From Helcococcus bovis (lineage in GTDB: Bacteria > Bacillota > Clostridia > Tissierellales > Peptoniphilaceae), in NCBI RefSeq assembly GCF_046035435.1, contig NZ_JBFNFH010000002.1: 64,000 nt of DNA. The stretch is one strand, 5' to 3'. The translations under genes and the position numbers were made by a program. The notes under the pieces are model-generated. The model was not told the DNA's origin and made no database searches. It saw only the letters and a list, made by a program, of their open reading frames with translations. Of this stretch, positions 56,215 to 64,000 are shown piece after piece. Within the stretch, counting starts at the first letter, position 1. Each line of letters begins with the position of its first letter.

Positions 56215-56883
56215 CTAATCCCTTATTAATTTTCCTTCTTTTAATTCATAAACTTTAAATTTATTGATGTCAAAGAAATTAGTATCATGACTAACTAATA
56301 TAATAGTTGTACTTTTAGGTATTATATTTAAAATATACTCATAAAAACTTTCTTTATAATTTGTATGAAGTGATGCCGTAGGCTCGTCTAATATCAATAC
56401 ATCAGGATTATTTATCAAAGCTCTAGCAATAGCTACTCTTTGCTTTTCTCCTCCTGATAGATTTTTTACTTTCTTTTTATACATTTTTTTCAAATCAAAT
56501 TCTTCTACAATATTTTTTACTCTATCTCTTTTTTCACTTGATTTATATTTTTTGGAATATATAAGTGGTATTTTAATATTTTCTTCAACAGATTCATTTT
56601 CAAGTAGCAAATAATCTTGAAAAACAAAGCCAAACATCTCATTTTTAAGCTTACTTAGTTCTTTAGATTTAATCTCTTTAATATTTTCACCATTTATATA
56701 ATAGTCTCCAGAAAAATCATGATCTAGTAACCCTATTATCTTCAGTGTTGTAGTCTTTCCAGAACCATTTTCACCTTTTATTAATATATGCTCTCCTTTT
56801 TCAATAATCAAATTTGCACTATTTAAAATCTGGACATCTCGATTATTTTTATACGATTTTGTTATACTTTCTAAATTTATCAT
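56215..56883 (-). CDS. ABC transporter ATP-binding protein (bacteriocin-export-like group)
   Basis: 222 residues, cytoplasmic ATPase of a MacB/LolD-type exporter. Walker A 'GENGSGKTTTLK' (about 36-47), Q-loop 'FVFQDYLLLEN', signature 'LSGGEKQRVAIARAL', Walker B 'DVLILDEPTASL' and H-loop 'LVSHD' are all intact. The 'GFVFQDYLLLENESVEENI' region resembles the ATPases of lactococcin-972-type loci as I remember them. Last gene of a four-gene operon, 7 bases after its permease. Confidence 0.88.
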   Translation of the reverse strand: MINLESITKSYKNNRDVQILNSANLIIEKGEHILIKGENGSGKTTTLKIIGLLDHDFSGDYYINGENIKEIKSKELSKLKNEMFGFVFQDYLLLENESVEENIKIPLIYSKKYKSSEKRDRVKNIVEEFDLKKMYKKKVKNLSGGEKQRVAIARALINNPDVLILDEPTASLHTNYKESFYEYILNIIPKSTTIILVSHDTNFFDINKFKVYELKEGKLIRD

Positions 56884-56890
56884 GCTAACC

Positions 56891-57886
56891 TCAACTTAAA
56901 ATTGATTTACTTAATTTCTTACAAAATACTATATTATTTATCAAAAATATCACTAAATAAAATATTGAAATTGTCTTTATCACATGCGCAATTATATTTT
57001 TATTAAAAGCATTTAAAAATAAAAATATCATAAAAAATGATAAGACTATTAAAATAATATGCACGATATTTCTTATAAAAATATCTTTTATTCTAGCACC
57101 ATGAATATAATGTATTTTATGTTCTTTTCTTAAGTTATTAAATAATTCTTTATAGAAATAGTTAATAACAAATATAACAAGTAAGATATTTAAAAAATTG
57201 TATACAAATATATACTTAAATAAAAAATCATTTTCATCAGTTTTTTCACTTTTAACAATTTTAAGCTTTGCAAAACTATTATTAAATACTTTTTCCAGTT
57301 TATTTATCGTTTCTACATTTGAAATATCTAGATTACTAACTATTCCTACTAGTTCACTTTTATCAATATATTTATAAACATTATCGATTTCATCATCAGA
57401 AATTATTTCATATACATTAAAATTAAATCCATAACCTAAATCATTTAATATATCATAAATATTATTTTTTATATTATCGTCATTAACTTCATTTAAAACA
57501 GCATTTTCAATACTTCTATCTGATAAAATATAGGATTTATTATTATATTTCTGATCACTTCTACCATCAAAAAAGTATACATATTGGCCGACTTTTTCGG
57601 AAAAATAACCACTATTAAAAGAAGTTATTTCATTATTTTCAAAAAATTCATTTACATCTTCTTTAAGATTTTGATCAATATCTTCAAAAGATATAGGTAC
57701 CAATTCAAGATTATATTCTCTACTATAATTAACTAATTTTTTTTCTTCTGTTAAATTAATTATCAATGAATCGATTGATTTTACAATTGGTTGAGATATT
57801 AAAGATAATATTATAATTAATAATAAGATATTTTTAAAATTTTTAAATATATCCCTAATACCAAGATATATATTATTGTAATTCAT
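56891..57886 (-). CDS. Half-size permease B of the ABC operon
   Basis: 331 residues. One span near residues 14-33, an extracellular domain of about 190 residues, then three spans (about 228-245, 268-290, 298-318), the FtsX/MacB-like layout. 'IHYIHGARIKDIFIRN' just before the second-last spans matches 'IYVSQIHGASRFSYIL' in permease A, so the two are paralogues. They may together equal one 'bacteriocin-associated integral membrane protein' (DUF1430, normally ~650-700 residues). Overlaps permease A by 14 bases. Transport function inferred from context. Confidence 0.7.
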   Translation of the reverse strand: MNYNNIYLGIRDIFKNFKNILLLIIILSLISQPIVKSIDSLIINLTEEKKLVNYSREYNLELVPISFEDIDQNLKEDVNEFFENNEITSFNSGYFSEKVGQYVYFFDGRSDQKYNNKSYILSDRSIENAVLNEVNDDNIKNNIYDILNDLGYGFNFNVYEIISDDEIDNVYKYIDKSELVGIVSNLDISNVETINKLEKVFNNSFAKLKIVKSEKTDENDFLFKYIFVYNFLNILLVIFVINYFYKELFNNLRKEHKIHYIHGARIKDIFIRNIVHIILIVLSFFMIFLFLNAFNKNIIAHVIKTISIFYLVIFLINNIVFCKKLSKSILS

Positions 57887-58901
57887 TTGATTCTCCTAAC
57901 TTTGACACATGCTTAAATACAATTATAGTTTCTAAGCTTAAGAAAAATAATATAAATAGTAATAAAAAAATATTTATTATAAATATAATACTTAAATTTA
58001 ACATATACTCATGTATAAGTTTTAAATACAATGCTGGTAAAACTGTAGAGCTTGCAATTATAAAGATTAATCTAACTATATTAGATTTAAATAAATTTAA
58101 TATATAACTAAATCTACTAGCTCCATGTATTTGACTTACATAAATGTCTTTATACTTTGTCTTGGAATACAACGCCAAACTCAATATCAAGACTAATATA
58201 ATAGAAAGTAAACTAGATATCATAAATACATCATATCTTCTACCATTAAATAACAGTCCTATAGCTTCCTTTATAGTTTTAAAATGATTTGTTTTAACTA
58301 GATCATAATTATAATCATTCATAAAATTAACTATTTTATTTTTTTTCAAATTTTCATCTTCATCAATTACATATATTTTAGTAATATCTTTAGCATCCAA
58401 AGCGAATAAATTTTTTACTATTTCAATAGGCTTTTCATAAATCGCAGAATTATAATCAAAATAGTTAATTACTTCTGTATTATATTTTGAATCTAAACTA
58501 CTTATATCAAAATTACTAGAATATAAAATATCATCAATCAAACCAATATATACTCCTACATCAATACCATTTTTATAGTCATTTTCAGAAAAATATCTAT
58601 ATTCATAAGGATTTAATATTTTAGTAGACTCAGCATAATATTTATTATCAGGGTCATAAAGTCCAATAAGTTTTTCATCTTTTGTCTCAGCTATAAAAAT
58701 TAAGTCGCCATATCTATTGAATTTATTTAACTTTTCATACTCTATATTTAAATTATCTTTAGTAGCTACAAATTCAAAATGATTTGGAGGCATTTGATAT
58801 TTATTATTATATAAAGCTCTCGAAACTATATAATTAAAGCCTAAAATTAAAGATAGATTTATTATGAAAATTAATATCAATATATTTCTATTTAGTTTCA
58901 T
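57873..58901 (-). CDS. Half-size permease A of the ABC operon
   Basis: 342 residues. N-terminal span about 7-26, extracellular domain to about 220, then spans near 228-248, 270-293 and 303-328. Shares 'QIHGASRFSYIL' with permease B and the same topology. It follows the secreted-protein gene by two bases. Together with permease B and the ATPase it forms a complete heterodimeric MacB-like exporter or a resistance pump. No peptidase domain is present, so a double-glycine leader type of bacteriocin is unlikely. Confidence 0.7.
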   Translation of the reverse strand: MKLNRNILILIFIINLSLILGFNYIVSRALYNNKYQMPPNHFEFVATKDNLNIEYEKLNKFNRYGDLIFIAETKDEKLIGLYDPDNKYYAESTKILNPYEYRYFSENDYKNGIDVGVYIGLIDDILYSSNFDISSLDSKYNTEVINYFDYNSAIYEKPIEIVKNLFALDAKDITKIYVIDEDENLKKNKIVNFMNDYNYDLVKTNHFKTIKEAIGLLFNGRRYDVFMISSLLSIILVLILSLALYSKTKYKDIYVSQIHGASRFSYILNLFKSNIVRLIFIIASSTVLPALYLKLIHEYMLNLSIIFIINIFLLLFILFFLSLETIIVFKHVSKLGESNELQ

Positions 58902-58903
58902 AA

Positions 58904-59482
58904 CTAGTCCTGTTCTACATTGAATTTGGTATTTTGTTTATCTACACCTTCTTCTAAAATTTCAACATCTTCAATAATTATTTCGCCTTCCTTAAGTAGT
59001 CCTCCTCTTATATTTTGCTCACTATCAATATGAGAATTAAAATTAATATCACGATTTATATTATATGAACTAAAATAACTACCTAGAGTTTTTTCTGAAT
59101 AATTATAATAAACTTTTGTTTTATCTTTATCATTCCATTTATCATAAACCGTTATTTCTCTTATTACTTGATTAGGGTTGTTTTTACCATATGAATCTGC
59201 TCTTGTTTTATATATATCACCTTGTACATCATATGTAATCTGAGTCCACTCATAATAGTAAATCATGTTATTTCTTTTAACTCTATCTGCCCCTCTTACA
59301 GAAGCAGTTCCATAATAAACATCTGACCAATATGGATCAGGATGTTCAGACTTAACATATGTAGTTGAAGTAGCTTTCCATAACATAGTTACTTTAGCTA
59401 AGGAAATTGGTTCCAAAATTAATAATAAAGCTAATGTTAAAATACCTATATGCTTTTTATGTAAATTATATTTTGATTTCAT
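58904..59482 (-). CDS. Small secreted protein of the ABC operon (lactococcin-972-like candidate)
   Basis: 192 residues, first gene of the operon. A Sec signal peptide is clear: basic start, hydrophobic core 'GILTLALLLILEPISLA', cut about residue 29. The mature part is rich in Tyr, Asn and Asp with no Cys. 'PYWSDVYYGTASVRGADRV' and 'KVYYNYSEK' loosely recall the 'Y-x-x-Y-x-x-G...H-x-A-x-V' and terminal 'YYNFW' of lactococcin 972, but it is longer (lactococcin 972 matures to 66 residues) with an acidic C-terminal tail. It could be a bacteriocin, or a substrate-binding or immunity factor. Ribosome site GGAGAAG. Confidence 0.6.
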   Translation of the reverse strand: MKSKYNLHKKHIGILTLALLLILEPISLAKVTMLWKATSTTYVKSEHPDPYWSDVYYGTASVRGADRVKRNNMIYYYEWTQITYDVQGDIYKTRADSYGKNNPNQVIREITVYDKWNDKDKTKVYYNYSEKTLGSYFSSYNINRDINFNSHIDSEQNIRGGLLKEGEIIIEDVEILEEGVDKQNTKFNVEQD

Positions 59483-59507
59483 ATTCTTCTCCTAAATTTA
59501 TTATGGT

Positions 59508-59536
59508 ATAATACAACTTAATATATTAAATATCAA
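59508..59536 (-). promoter_or_regulatory. Promoter of the secreted protein/ABC operon
   Basis: On the minus strand: TTGATA (59531-59536), 17-base spacer, TATTAT (59508-59513), about 25 bases before the first gene. Confidence 0.7.
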
Positions 59537-59540
59537 TACA

Positions 59541-59552
59541 GAAATCGATTTC
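59541..59552. promoter_or_regulatory. Palindrome GAAATCGATTTC next to the ABC-operon promoter
   Basis: A perfect 12-bp palindrome four bases upstream of the -35 box. Position suits an activator or repressor site; no regulator gene is in the operon. Confidence 0.4.
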
Positions 59553-59850
59553 TTAATTTAAGAATAACATAGATATATTTCAACGTCAATTTCTTAGCAA
59601 AGAAGACTATAATTTTTCTTTCTTTATTAAATATATTTAACAATTTAATTTATGAAATCATTTTTCAAAAACTTTCCATATAAATCAATGATTTAATAAT
59701 GAAATAAGACATTTTTTTATGTCATTTTTGAAAATCATTGACAATTTATAATCCATGAAAATATTTTCTATAACTCAATTTATCTATTTTTCAACATTTA
59801 ACTATAATTCTTTGATATTTTTATGAAAAAGTAATCTTTTATATTTCATG
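59553..59850. other. Non-coding intergenic stretch
   Basis: About 300 bases without a gene between the ABC operon and the PPDK operon. It holds a branched inverted repeat, TCAATGATTT (59685-59694) / AAATCATTGA (59732-59741) with an inner GACAT/ATGTC stem around a T6 loop. Nothing else recognisable; composition is nearly all A and T. Confidence 0.5.
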
Positions 59851-59878
59851 TTTACATTTTTATTTTTTTTGGTATAAT
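59851..59878 (+). promoter_or_regulatory. Promoter of the PPDK operon
   Basis: TTTACA (59851-59856), 16-base spacer, TATAAT (59873-59878), 32 bases before the start of the regulatory-kinase gene. Confidence 0.7.
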
Positions 59879-59910
59879 AAAAACATAGTAAGTTAATTTT
59901 GGAGAACAAC

Positions 59911-60711
59911 ATGCAGAATGAAAAGGTTTGGATTTTATCAGACAAGAATTCAAAAACATTGACACATATATTGGTTAGAAATTACTTCATGCAAGAATTA
60001 CAAACTGATATAAAAATATATGATAATCTGAATGATATTTCACAAATATACAATTTTGAAATATATGAAGACGATCAAATCATATATTACGCTTTTGAAA
60101 ATAAAAACATGTCTGAATATGTAAAAAACAAATGTAAACAACTAAATATTAAATATTTTGATGTGTATGCTGTTGTGTACAACTTTCTAGGTAGTATTTT
60201 TTCTAAAATATCTAAAGGTGGAAATATTCCTTCTATTTTAGAACAAAGCCTAAGAAATAATCATGTAGACTTTGCTCTTTTAAATGATGATGGAATAAAT
60301 CCTCAGTCAATATATGAATCTGATATAGTGATAATTGGAGTTTCTAGAACATCAAAAACTCCTCTATCAATTTATATGTCTAATTTAGGATATAACGTTA
60401 CAAATATTCCATTGGTTCCTGAAATAGATCTTCCAGATGAACTATTTAAAATAGAACCAAATAAAATCGTTGCATTAACAATGGATCCTAATAGATTAAT
60501 CGAAATTAGAAAAGAAAGAATTAAATCTTTAGGAATTCCAGTTGATTCTGGGTATGCTACATTAGAAAGAGTGAATATCGAACTTGATTATTCAAATAAA
60601 GTTATCCAAAAATTAAATTGCCAATCTATTGATGTTACTCATATTTCCATTGAGGAAACATCAGAAAGAATAAAAAAACTTATTGATATGAGAAGGGAGC
60701 AACAAAAATGA
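59911..60711 (+). CDS. PPDK regulatory protein (bifunctional ADP-dependent kinase/phosphorylase)
   Basis: RP1/DUF299 family enzyme of about 266 residues that switches pyruvate phosphate dikinase off by phosphorylating a Thr beside its catalytic His with ADP, and on again with Pi. The P-loop-like 'GVSRTSKTPLSIYMSNLGY' (about residues 145-163) is the family signature, and 'IPLVPEIDLPDELF' and 'RERIKSLG'-like segments follow. The ATG at 59911 is preferred, with GGAGA ten bases before; an in-frame TTG at 59899 overlaps that ribosome site. Four-base overlap (ATGA) with ppdK, its target. Confidence 0.93.
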   Translation: MQNEKVWILSDKNSKTLTHILVRNYFMQELQTDIKIYDNLNDISQIYNFEIYEDDQIIYYAFENKNMSEYVKNKCKQLNIKYFDVYAVVYNFLGSIFSKISKGGNIPSILEQSLRNNHVDFALLNDDGINPQSIYESDIVIIGVSRTSKTPLSIYMSNLGYNVTNIPLVPEIDLPDELFKIEPNKIVALTMDPNRLIEIRKERIKSLGIPVDSGYATLERVNIELDYSNKVIQKLNCQSIDVTHISIEETSERIKKLIDMRREQQK

Positions 60712-63356
60712 AATATGTATACAGTTTCGATGAAGGCAAAAAAGAAATGAGAAGCCTTCTAGGTGGTAAAGGTGCAAACTTAGCGGAAATGACAAGACTT
60801 GGTATAAATGTACCATTTGGTTTTACAGTTACTACTGAAGCATGTACAAGATACTATCAAGAAAATAAAACATTATGGGAAGATCTTGTAACTGAAATCG
60901 AAAAAAATGTAAAAAAAACAGAAGAAAAATTAGGCAAGAAATTTGGAGATAACGAAAATCCCCTACTATTCTCAGTTAGATCAGGTGCTGTAATATCCAT
61001 GCCAGGTATGATGGATACAGTATTAAACTTAGGGTTAAATGATATTTCAGTAGAAGGTTTAGCAAAACACACAGAAAATCCAAGATTTGCATATGACTCA
61101 TATAGAAGATTTATTCAAATGTTCTCAGATGTTTCAAAAGGAATTGACAAAGAATTATTTGAAGAAGTATTAGCAGATGAAAAAGAAAAAGCTGGCGTAG
61201 AATTAGATAAAGACTTATCTGCAGAAAGCTTAAAAGAAGTTGTAAAAAGATATAAAGAAATCTACAAGAAAGAAATGGGAGAAGAATTTCCACAAGAACC
61301 AGAAAGACAACTTTTAGATGCTGTTGCCGCAGTATTTGCATCATGGAACAACGAAAGAGCTATTTTATATAGAAAATTAAATGGTATCCCTCATGATTTA
61401 GGAACAGCAGTTAACGTACAATCAATGGTATTTGGTAATGGTGGAGATACATCAGGTACAGGGGTAGCATTTACAAGAAATCCTGCAACAGGTGAAAAAG
61501 CATTATTTGGTGAATATTTAATGAATGCTCAAGGTGAAGACGTTGTTGCTGGTATAAGAACACCAAGTCATATTTCTGAATTAGAAACACAAATGCCTGA
61601 AGTATATAGACAATTCTTTGAAACAGGTCAAATATTAGAAAAACACTATAGGGATATGCAAGACTTAGAGTTTACAATTGAAAATGGTAAACTATTCATT
61701 TTACAAACAAGAAATGGTAAGAGAACAGCTGAAGCAGCTGTAAATATCGCTGTAGATTTAGTTGAAGAAGGATTAAGAACAAAAGATGAAGCATTGATGA
61801 TGATTGAACCAAATCAATTAGATCAATTGCTACACCCTACTTTCGATAAAAAAGCTATGGACAAAGCTCCAGTATTAACAAAAGGTTTAGCAGCATCACC
61901 AGGTGCAGCATCAGGTTACATTTCATTTAGTGCAACAGATGCTATGTTAAGAAATGCTAAAAAAGAAGCTGTAATTTTAGTAAGAACAGAAACATCACCT
62001 GAAGATTTACAAGGTATGGATTCTGCTAAAGGAATTTTAACATCTCGTGGTGGTATGACATCTCACGCAGCTGTAGTTGCTCGTGGTATGGGTAAATGCT
62101 GTATCGCAGGTGCACATGAAATAAAAGTAAATGAAAAGGAAAAAACAGTTACAATTAAAGATAAAGTTCTTGGAGAAGGAGATATTATCTCATTAGATGG
62201 TTCAACAGGTATAGTTTACGAAGGTAAATTAGAAACAAGAGATCCAGAATTATCAGGAAAATTTGCTACATTTATGTCATGGGCTGATGAGGTAAGAAGA
62301 TTACAAGTTAGAGCAAATGCTGATACTCCTCACGATGTACAACAAGCTTTAGATTTAGGAGCAGAAGGTGTTGGTTTATGTCGTACAGAGCATATGTTCT
62401 TCGCAGAAGACAGAATTAACGCTGTACGTGAAATGATTCTTTCAAAAACATTAGAACAAAGAAAGAAAGCATTAGCTAAGATTGAACCAATTCAAGAAGA
62501 AGACTTCTATCAAATCTACAAAGTTGCAGATGGTAGATCAGTTACAATTCGTCTATTAGATCCACCTCTACATGAATTTGTTCCTCACACAGATGAAGAT
62601 ATCGCTATAGTTGCTAAAGAACTAGGTGTAACAATTTTAGAACAAAAGAAAGCTATTGATGATTTACATGAAGTAAACCCAATGTTAGGTCACAGAGGTT
62701 TAAGATTGGCTATTACATTCCCTGAAATCTATCAAATGCAAGCAAGAGCAATCATGAGAGCTGCATTAAGATTACATGATGAAGGTGTTAATGTAATACC
62801 TGAAATCATGATTCCTCTAGCAGGTGATGCTAAAGAATTATCAGTTGTAGCAGATTCAATTAAAGATGAAGTTGAAAATATTTTTGCTGAAAAAGGCAAA
62901 ACAATTGAATATCATGTTGGTACAATGATTGAAATTCCAAGAGCTACATTATTAGCTGATGAAATTGCTAATGTTGCAGAATTCTTCTCATTTGGTACAA
63001 ATGACTTGACACAAATGACATATGGATTCTCTAGAGATGACGCTGGAAAATTCTTATCACAATACTTAGATGATGGTATATTTGAAAAAGATCCATTCCA
63101 AGTAGTTGACCAAAAAGGTGTTGGTAAATTAATGAAGAATGCAGTAAAATTAGGTAGACAAACAAGACCAGGAATCAAACTTGGTGTTTGTGGTGAACAT
63201 GGTGGTGAACCAACATCTGTTGCATTCTTTGATGAATTAGGTTTAGATTATGTTTCTTGTTCTCCATTTAGAGTTCCAATCTCAAGATTGGCAGCAGCAC
63301 AAAAAACATTAAAGGATAAACAACTAAAAATGACTAGAATCATGGATGCATTCTAA
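60708..63356 (+). CDS. ppdK: Pyruvate phosphate dikinase
   Basis: Interconverts PEP + AMP + PPi and pyruvate + ATP + Pi, allowing PPi-linked glycolysis or gluconeogenesis. 882 residues, full length. N-terminal ATP-grasp ('LLGGKGANLAEMTRLG', 'SVRSGAVISMPGMMDTVLNLG'); phosphohistidine domain with 'GGMTSHAAVVARGMGK' (His near 452, regulatory Thr two before it); C-terminal PEP barrel with 'GLCRTEHMFF' and 'GVCGEHGGEP' (catalytic Cys near 828). Codon use and length are ordinary. Confidence 0.97.
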   Translation: MKYVYSFDEGKKEMRSLLGGKGANLAEMTRLGINVPFGFTVTTEACTRYYQENKTLWEDLVTEIEKNVKKTEEKLGKKFGDNENPLLFSVRSGAVISMPGMMDTVLNLGLNDISVEGLAKHTENPRFAYDSYRRFIQMFSDVSKGIDKELFEEVLADEKEKAGVELDKDLSAESLKEVVKRYKEIYKKEMGEEFPQEPERQLLDAVAAVFASWNNERAILYRKLNGIPHDLGTAVNVQSMVFGNGGDTSGTGVAFTRNPATGEKALFGEYLMNAQGEDVVAGIRTPSHISELETQMPEVYRQFFETGQILEKHYRDMQDLEFTIENGKLFILQTRNGKRTAEAAVNIAVDLVEEGLRTKDEALMMIEPNQLDQLLHPTFDKKAMDKAPVLTKGLAASPGAASGYISFSATDAMLRNAKKEAVILVRTETSPEDLQGMDSAKGILTSRGGMTSHAAVVARGMGKCCIAGAHEIKVNEKEKTVTIKDKVLGEGDIISLDGSTGIVYEGKLETRDPELSGKFATFMSWADEVRRLQVRANADTPHDVQQALDLGAEGVGLCRTEHMFFAEDRINAVREMILSKTLEQRKKALAKIEPIQEEDFYQIYKVADGRSVTIRLLDPPLHEFVPHTDEDIAIVAKELGVTILEQKKAIDDLHEVNPMLGHRGLRLAITFPEIYQMQARAIMRAALRLHDEGVNVIPEIMIPLAGDAKELSVVADSIKDEVENIFAEKGKTIEYHVGTMIEIPRATLLADEIANVAEFFSFGTNDLTQMTYGFSRDDAGKFLSQYLDDGIFEKDPFQVVDQKGVGKLMKNAVKLGRQTRPGIKLGVCGEHGGEPTSVAFFDELGLDYVSCSPFRVPISRLAAAQKTLKDKQLKMTRIMDAF

Positions 63357-63368
63357 TATCAATAAGTA

Positions 63369-63400
63369 AAAAGGCTTGGAAATAACCAAGCCTTTTCTAT
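63369..63400 (+). terminator. Terminator of ppdK
   Basis: AAAAGGCTTGG (63369-63379) / CCAAGCCTTTT (63386-63396), loop of six, then CTATTT. Strong stem. Confidence 0.85.
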
Positions 63401-63467
63401 TTAATCTTCTTATTTTACCAAATTTTTATATCTAACTCTTCTATTCCTTAATTCTGAAATTTATTTT

Positions 63468-64000
63468 CTAAATATAATCACTTTTATATCTATCAAATGA
63501 TTTACCCATATGATATGCCATAGCTCTCCTTGCATCATCATTTTTTCTAGATACTATAGCATTATATATAGCTAAATGCTCATTGTATATAGCTTCAATT
63601 TCTGATATATCTTGCATTCCTGATTTTGACATGCTTTTTAGTAAATTCTGAATACTTAATATTTGTGATATTATAACTGTATTTCCTGAACATTCAGCTA
63701 TTGCTATATGAAATTTCATATCTAAATCTAAAAATTTTCTAAAATCTTTTTCTCTATAAGATTTATTAATTTCATCAATAATTAATTTTAAATTGTTAAG
63801 TTTTTCTTTATCAACAGAAAAAGCTGCAAGCTCTGCTGCCTTTTCTTCTAATATTGATCTAACTTGCAATACATCATATATTTGTTTGTAATTCATAAAC
63901 AAAGACCATGTAAGTGGTACATCAAAAAAATTTGATTCTTGATCACTTATATATGAACCTTGACCATGTCTAATATTTATCATGCCCATTATTTCTAAAA
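63468..64000 (-). CDS. GntR-family regulator with FCD domain (5' end beyond the window)
   Basis: Partial: the frame stays open to the window edge. The visible ~177 codons start inside the winged helix ('LEIMGMINIRHGQGSYIS', the beta-wing of GntR proteins) and continue with the all-helical FCD effector domain: 'VRSILEEKAAELAAF', 'FLDLDMKFHIAIAECSGNTVI' and 'EHLAIYNAIVSRKNDDARRAMAYHM', including the Asp and His residues that usually bind a metal and a carboxylic acid. FadR/LldR-type regulators respond to organic acids. The target is not visible. Confidence 0.88.
   Translation of the reverse strand, partial: LEIMGMINIRHGQGSYISDQESNFFDVPLTWSLFMNYKQIYDVLQVRSILEEKAAELAAFSVDKEKLNNLKLIIDEINKSYREKDFRKFLDLDMKFHIAIAECSGNTVIISQILSIQNLLKSMSKSGMQDISEIEAIYNEHLAIYNAIVSRKNDDARRAMAYHMGKSFDRYKSDYI

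Noticed and set aside
56215..59482. LolCDE-type lipoprotein exporter
   Set aside because: That system belongs to organisms with an outer membrane; gene size and order and the leading secreted protein fit better with a Gram-positive exporter.
1..64000. CRISPR arrays, rRNA genes, prophage, and further tRNAs
   Set aside because: No regularly spaced repeats, rRNA-like sequence, phage gene clusters or second tRNA fold were found by reading.

Overview
The window is very AT-rich chromosomal DNA from a low-GC Gram-positive bacterium (Firmicutes/Bacillota in the broad sense). Evidence for this: strong AGGAGG-type ribosome sites with frequent TTG starts (polA, purH, purL), a glmU-prs-pth-mfd-prsA block, a LacI/PTS sugar locus, a sortase-type PxTG surface protein, an HU gene, and pyruvate phosphate dikinase beside its regulatory kinase. 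The mixture suggests an anaerobic Tissierellia/Peptoniphilaceae-like organism, but that placement is an inference from gene content and not from any marker search.

Layout. 1-3.9 kb: lytic transglycosylase, coaE and polA on the minus strand. 3.98-4.07 kb: tRNA-Leu(CAA), followed by short repeats and terminators. 4.3-8.0 kb: a divergent sugar locus with a LacI regulator, an AlsE-like epimerase, an RpiB-like isomerase and a PTS EIIBC; homology points to allose/allulose. 8.1-9.5 kb: an ISL3-family insertion sequence whose transposase carries an in-frame stop. 9.5-10.3 kb: a Nudix hydrolase and a stretch with hairpins and a possible IS3-type end. 10.3-22.9 kb: a purine operon purE-K-L-F-M-N-H-D-fhs. 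23.0-24.9 kb: divergent purC plus a CofE-like protein. 25-29.3 kb: D,D-carboxypeptidase, guaB and a frameshifted VaFE-repeat surface adhesin. 29.4-35.7 kb: a UvrD/PcrA-like helicase and a two-gene MMPL exporter/repeat-rich exported protein locus. 35.8-43.6 kb: HU, prsA, mfd, pth, prs, glmU. 43.8-48.1 kb: murC, an aldose epimerase, a GT4 glycosyltransferase and exoA. 48.1-50.8 kb: a 5'-truncated queuosine-precursor transporter, a uracil permease and a TRIC-like channel. 50.8-56 kb: hslO, csp, a methyltransferase, hpt and valS. 56.2-59.5 kb: a tight four-gene operon with an ABC ATPase, two half-size permeases and a secreted protein, resembling lactococcin-972-type bacteriocin export loci. 59.9-63.4 kb: PPDK regulatory protein and ppdK. 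63.5 kb to the end: a partial GntR/FCD regulator.

How the genes work together. Between them purE/K/L/F/M/N/H/D, purC, fhs, prs, guaB and hpt cover most of IMP and GMP synthesis and purine salvage; purB, purA and guaA are not in the window. The most striking detail is purF. Its encoded protein starts just after the position where the essential N-terminal cysteine nucleophile should be, and several other glutaminase-site residues are also changed, while the PRPP-binding half is intact. This suggests an ammonia-dependent enzyme. Two further points stand out: a CofE-family gene (F420-glutamate ligase fold) in a probable F420-less organism, coupled to purC, and the secreted-protein/ABC operon with a permease split into two genes.
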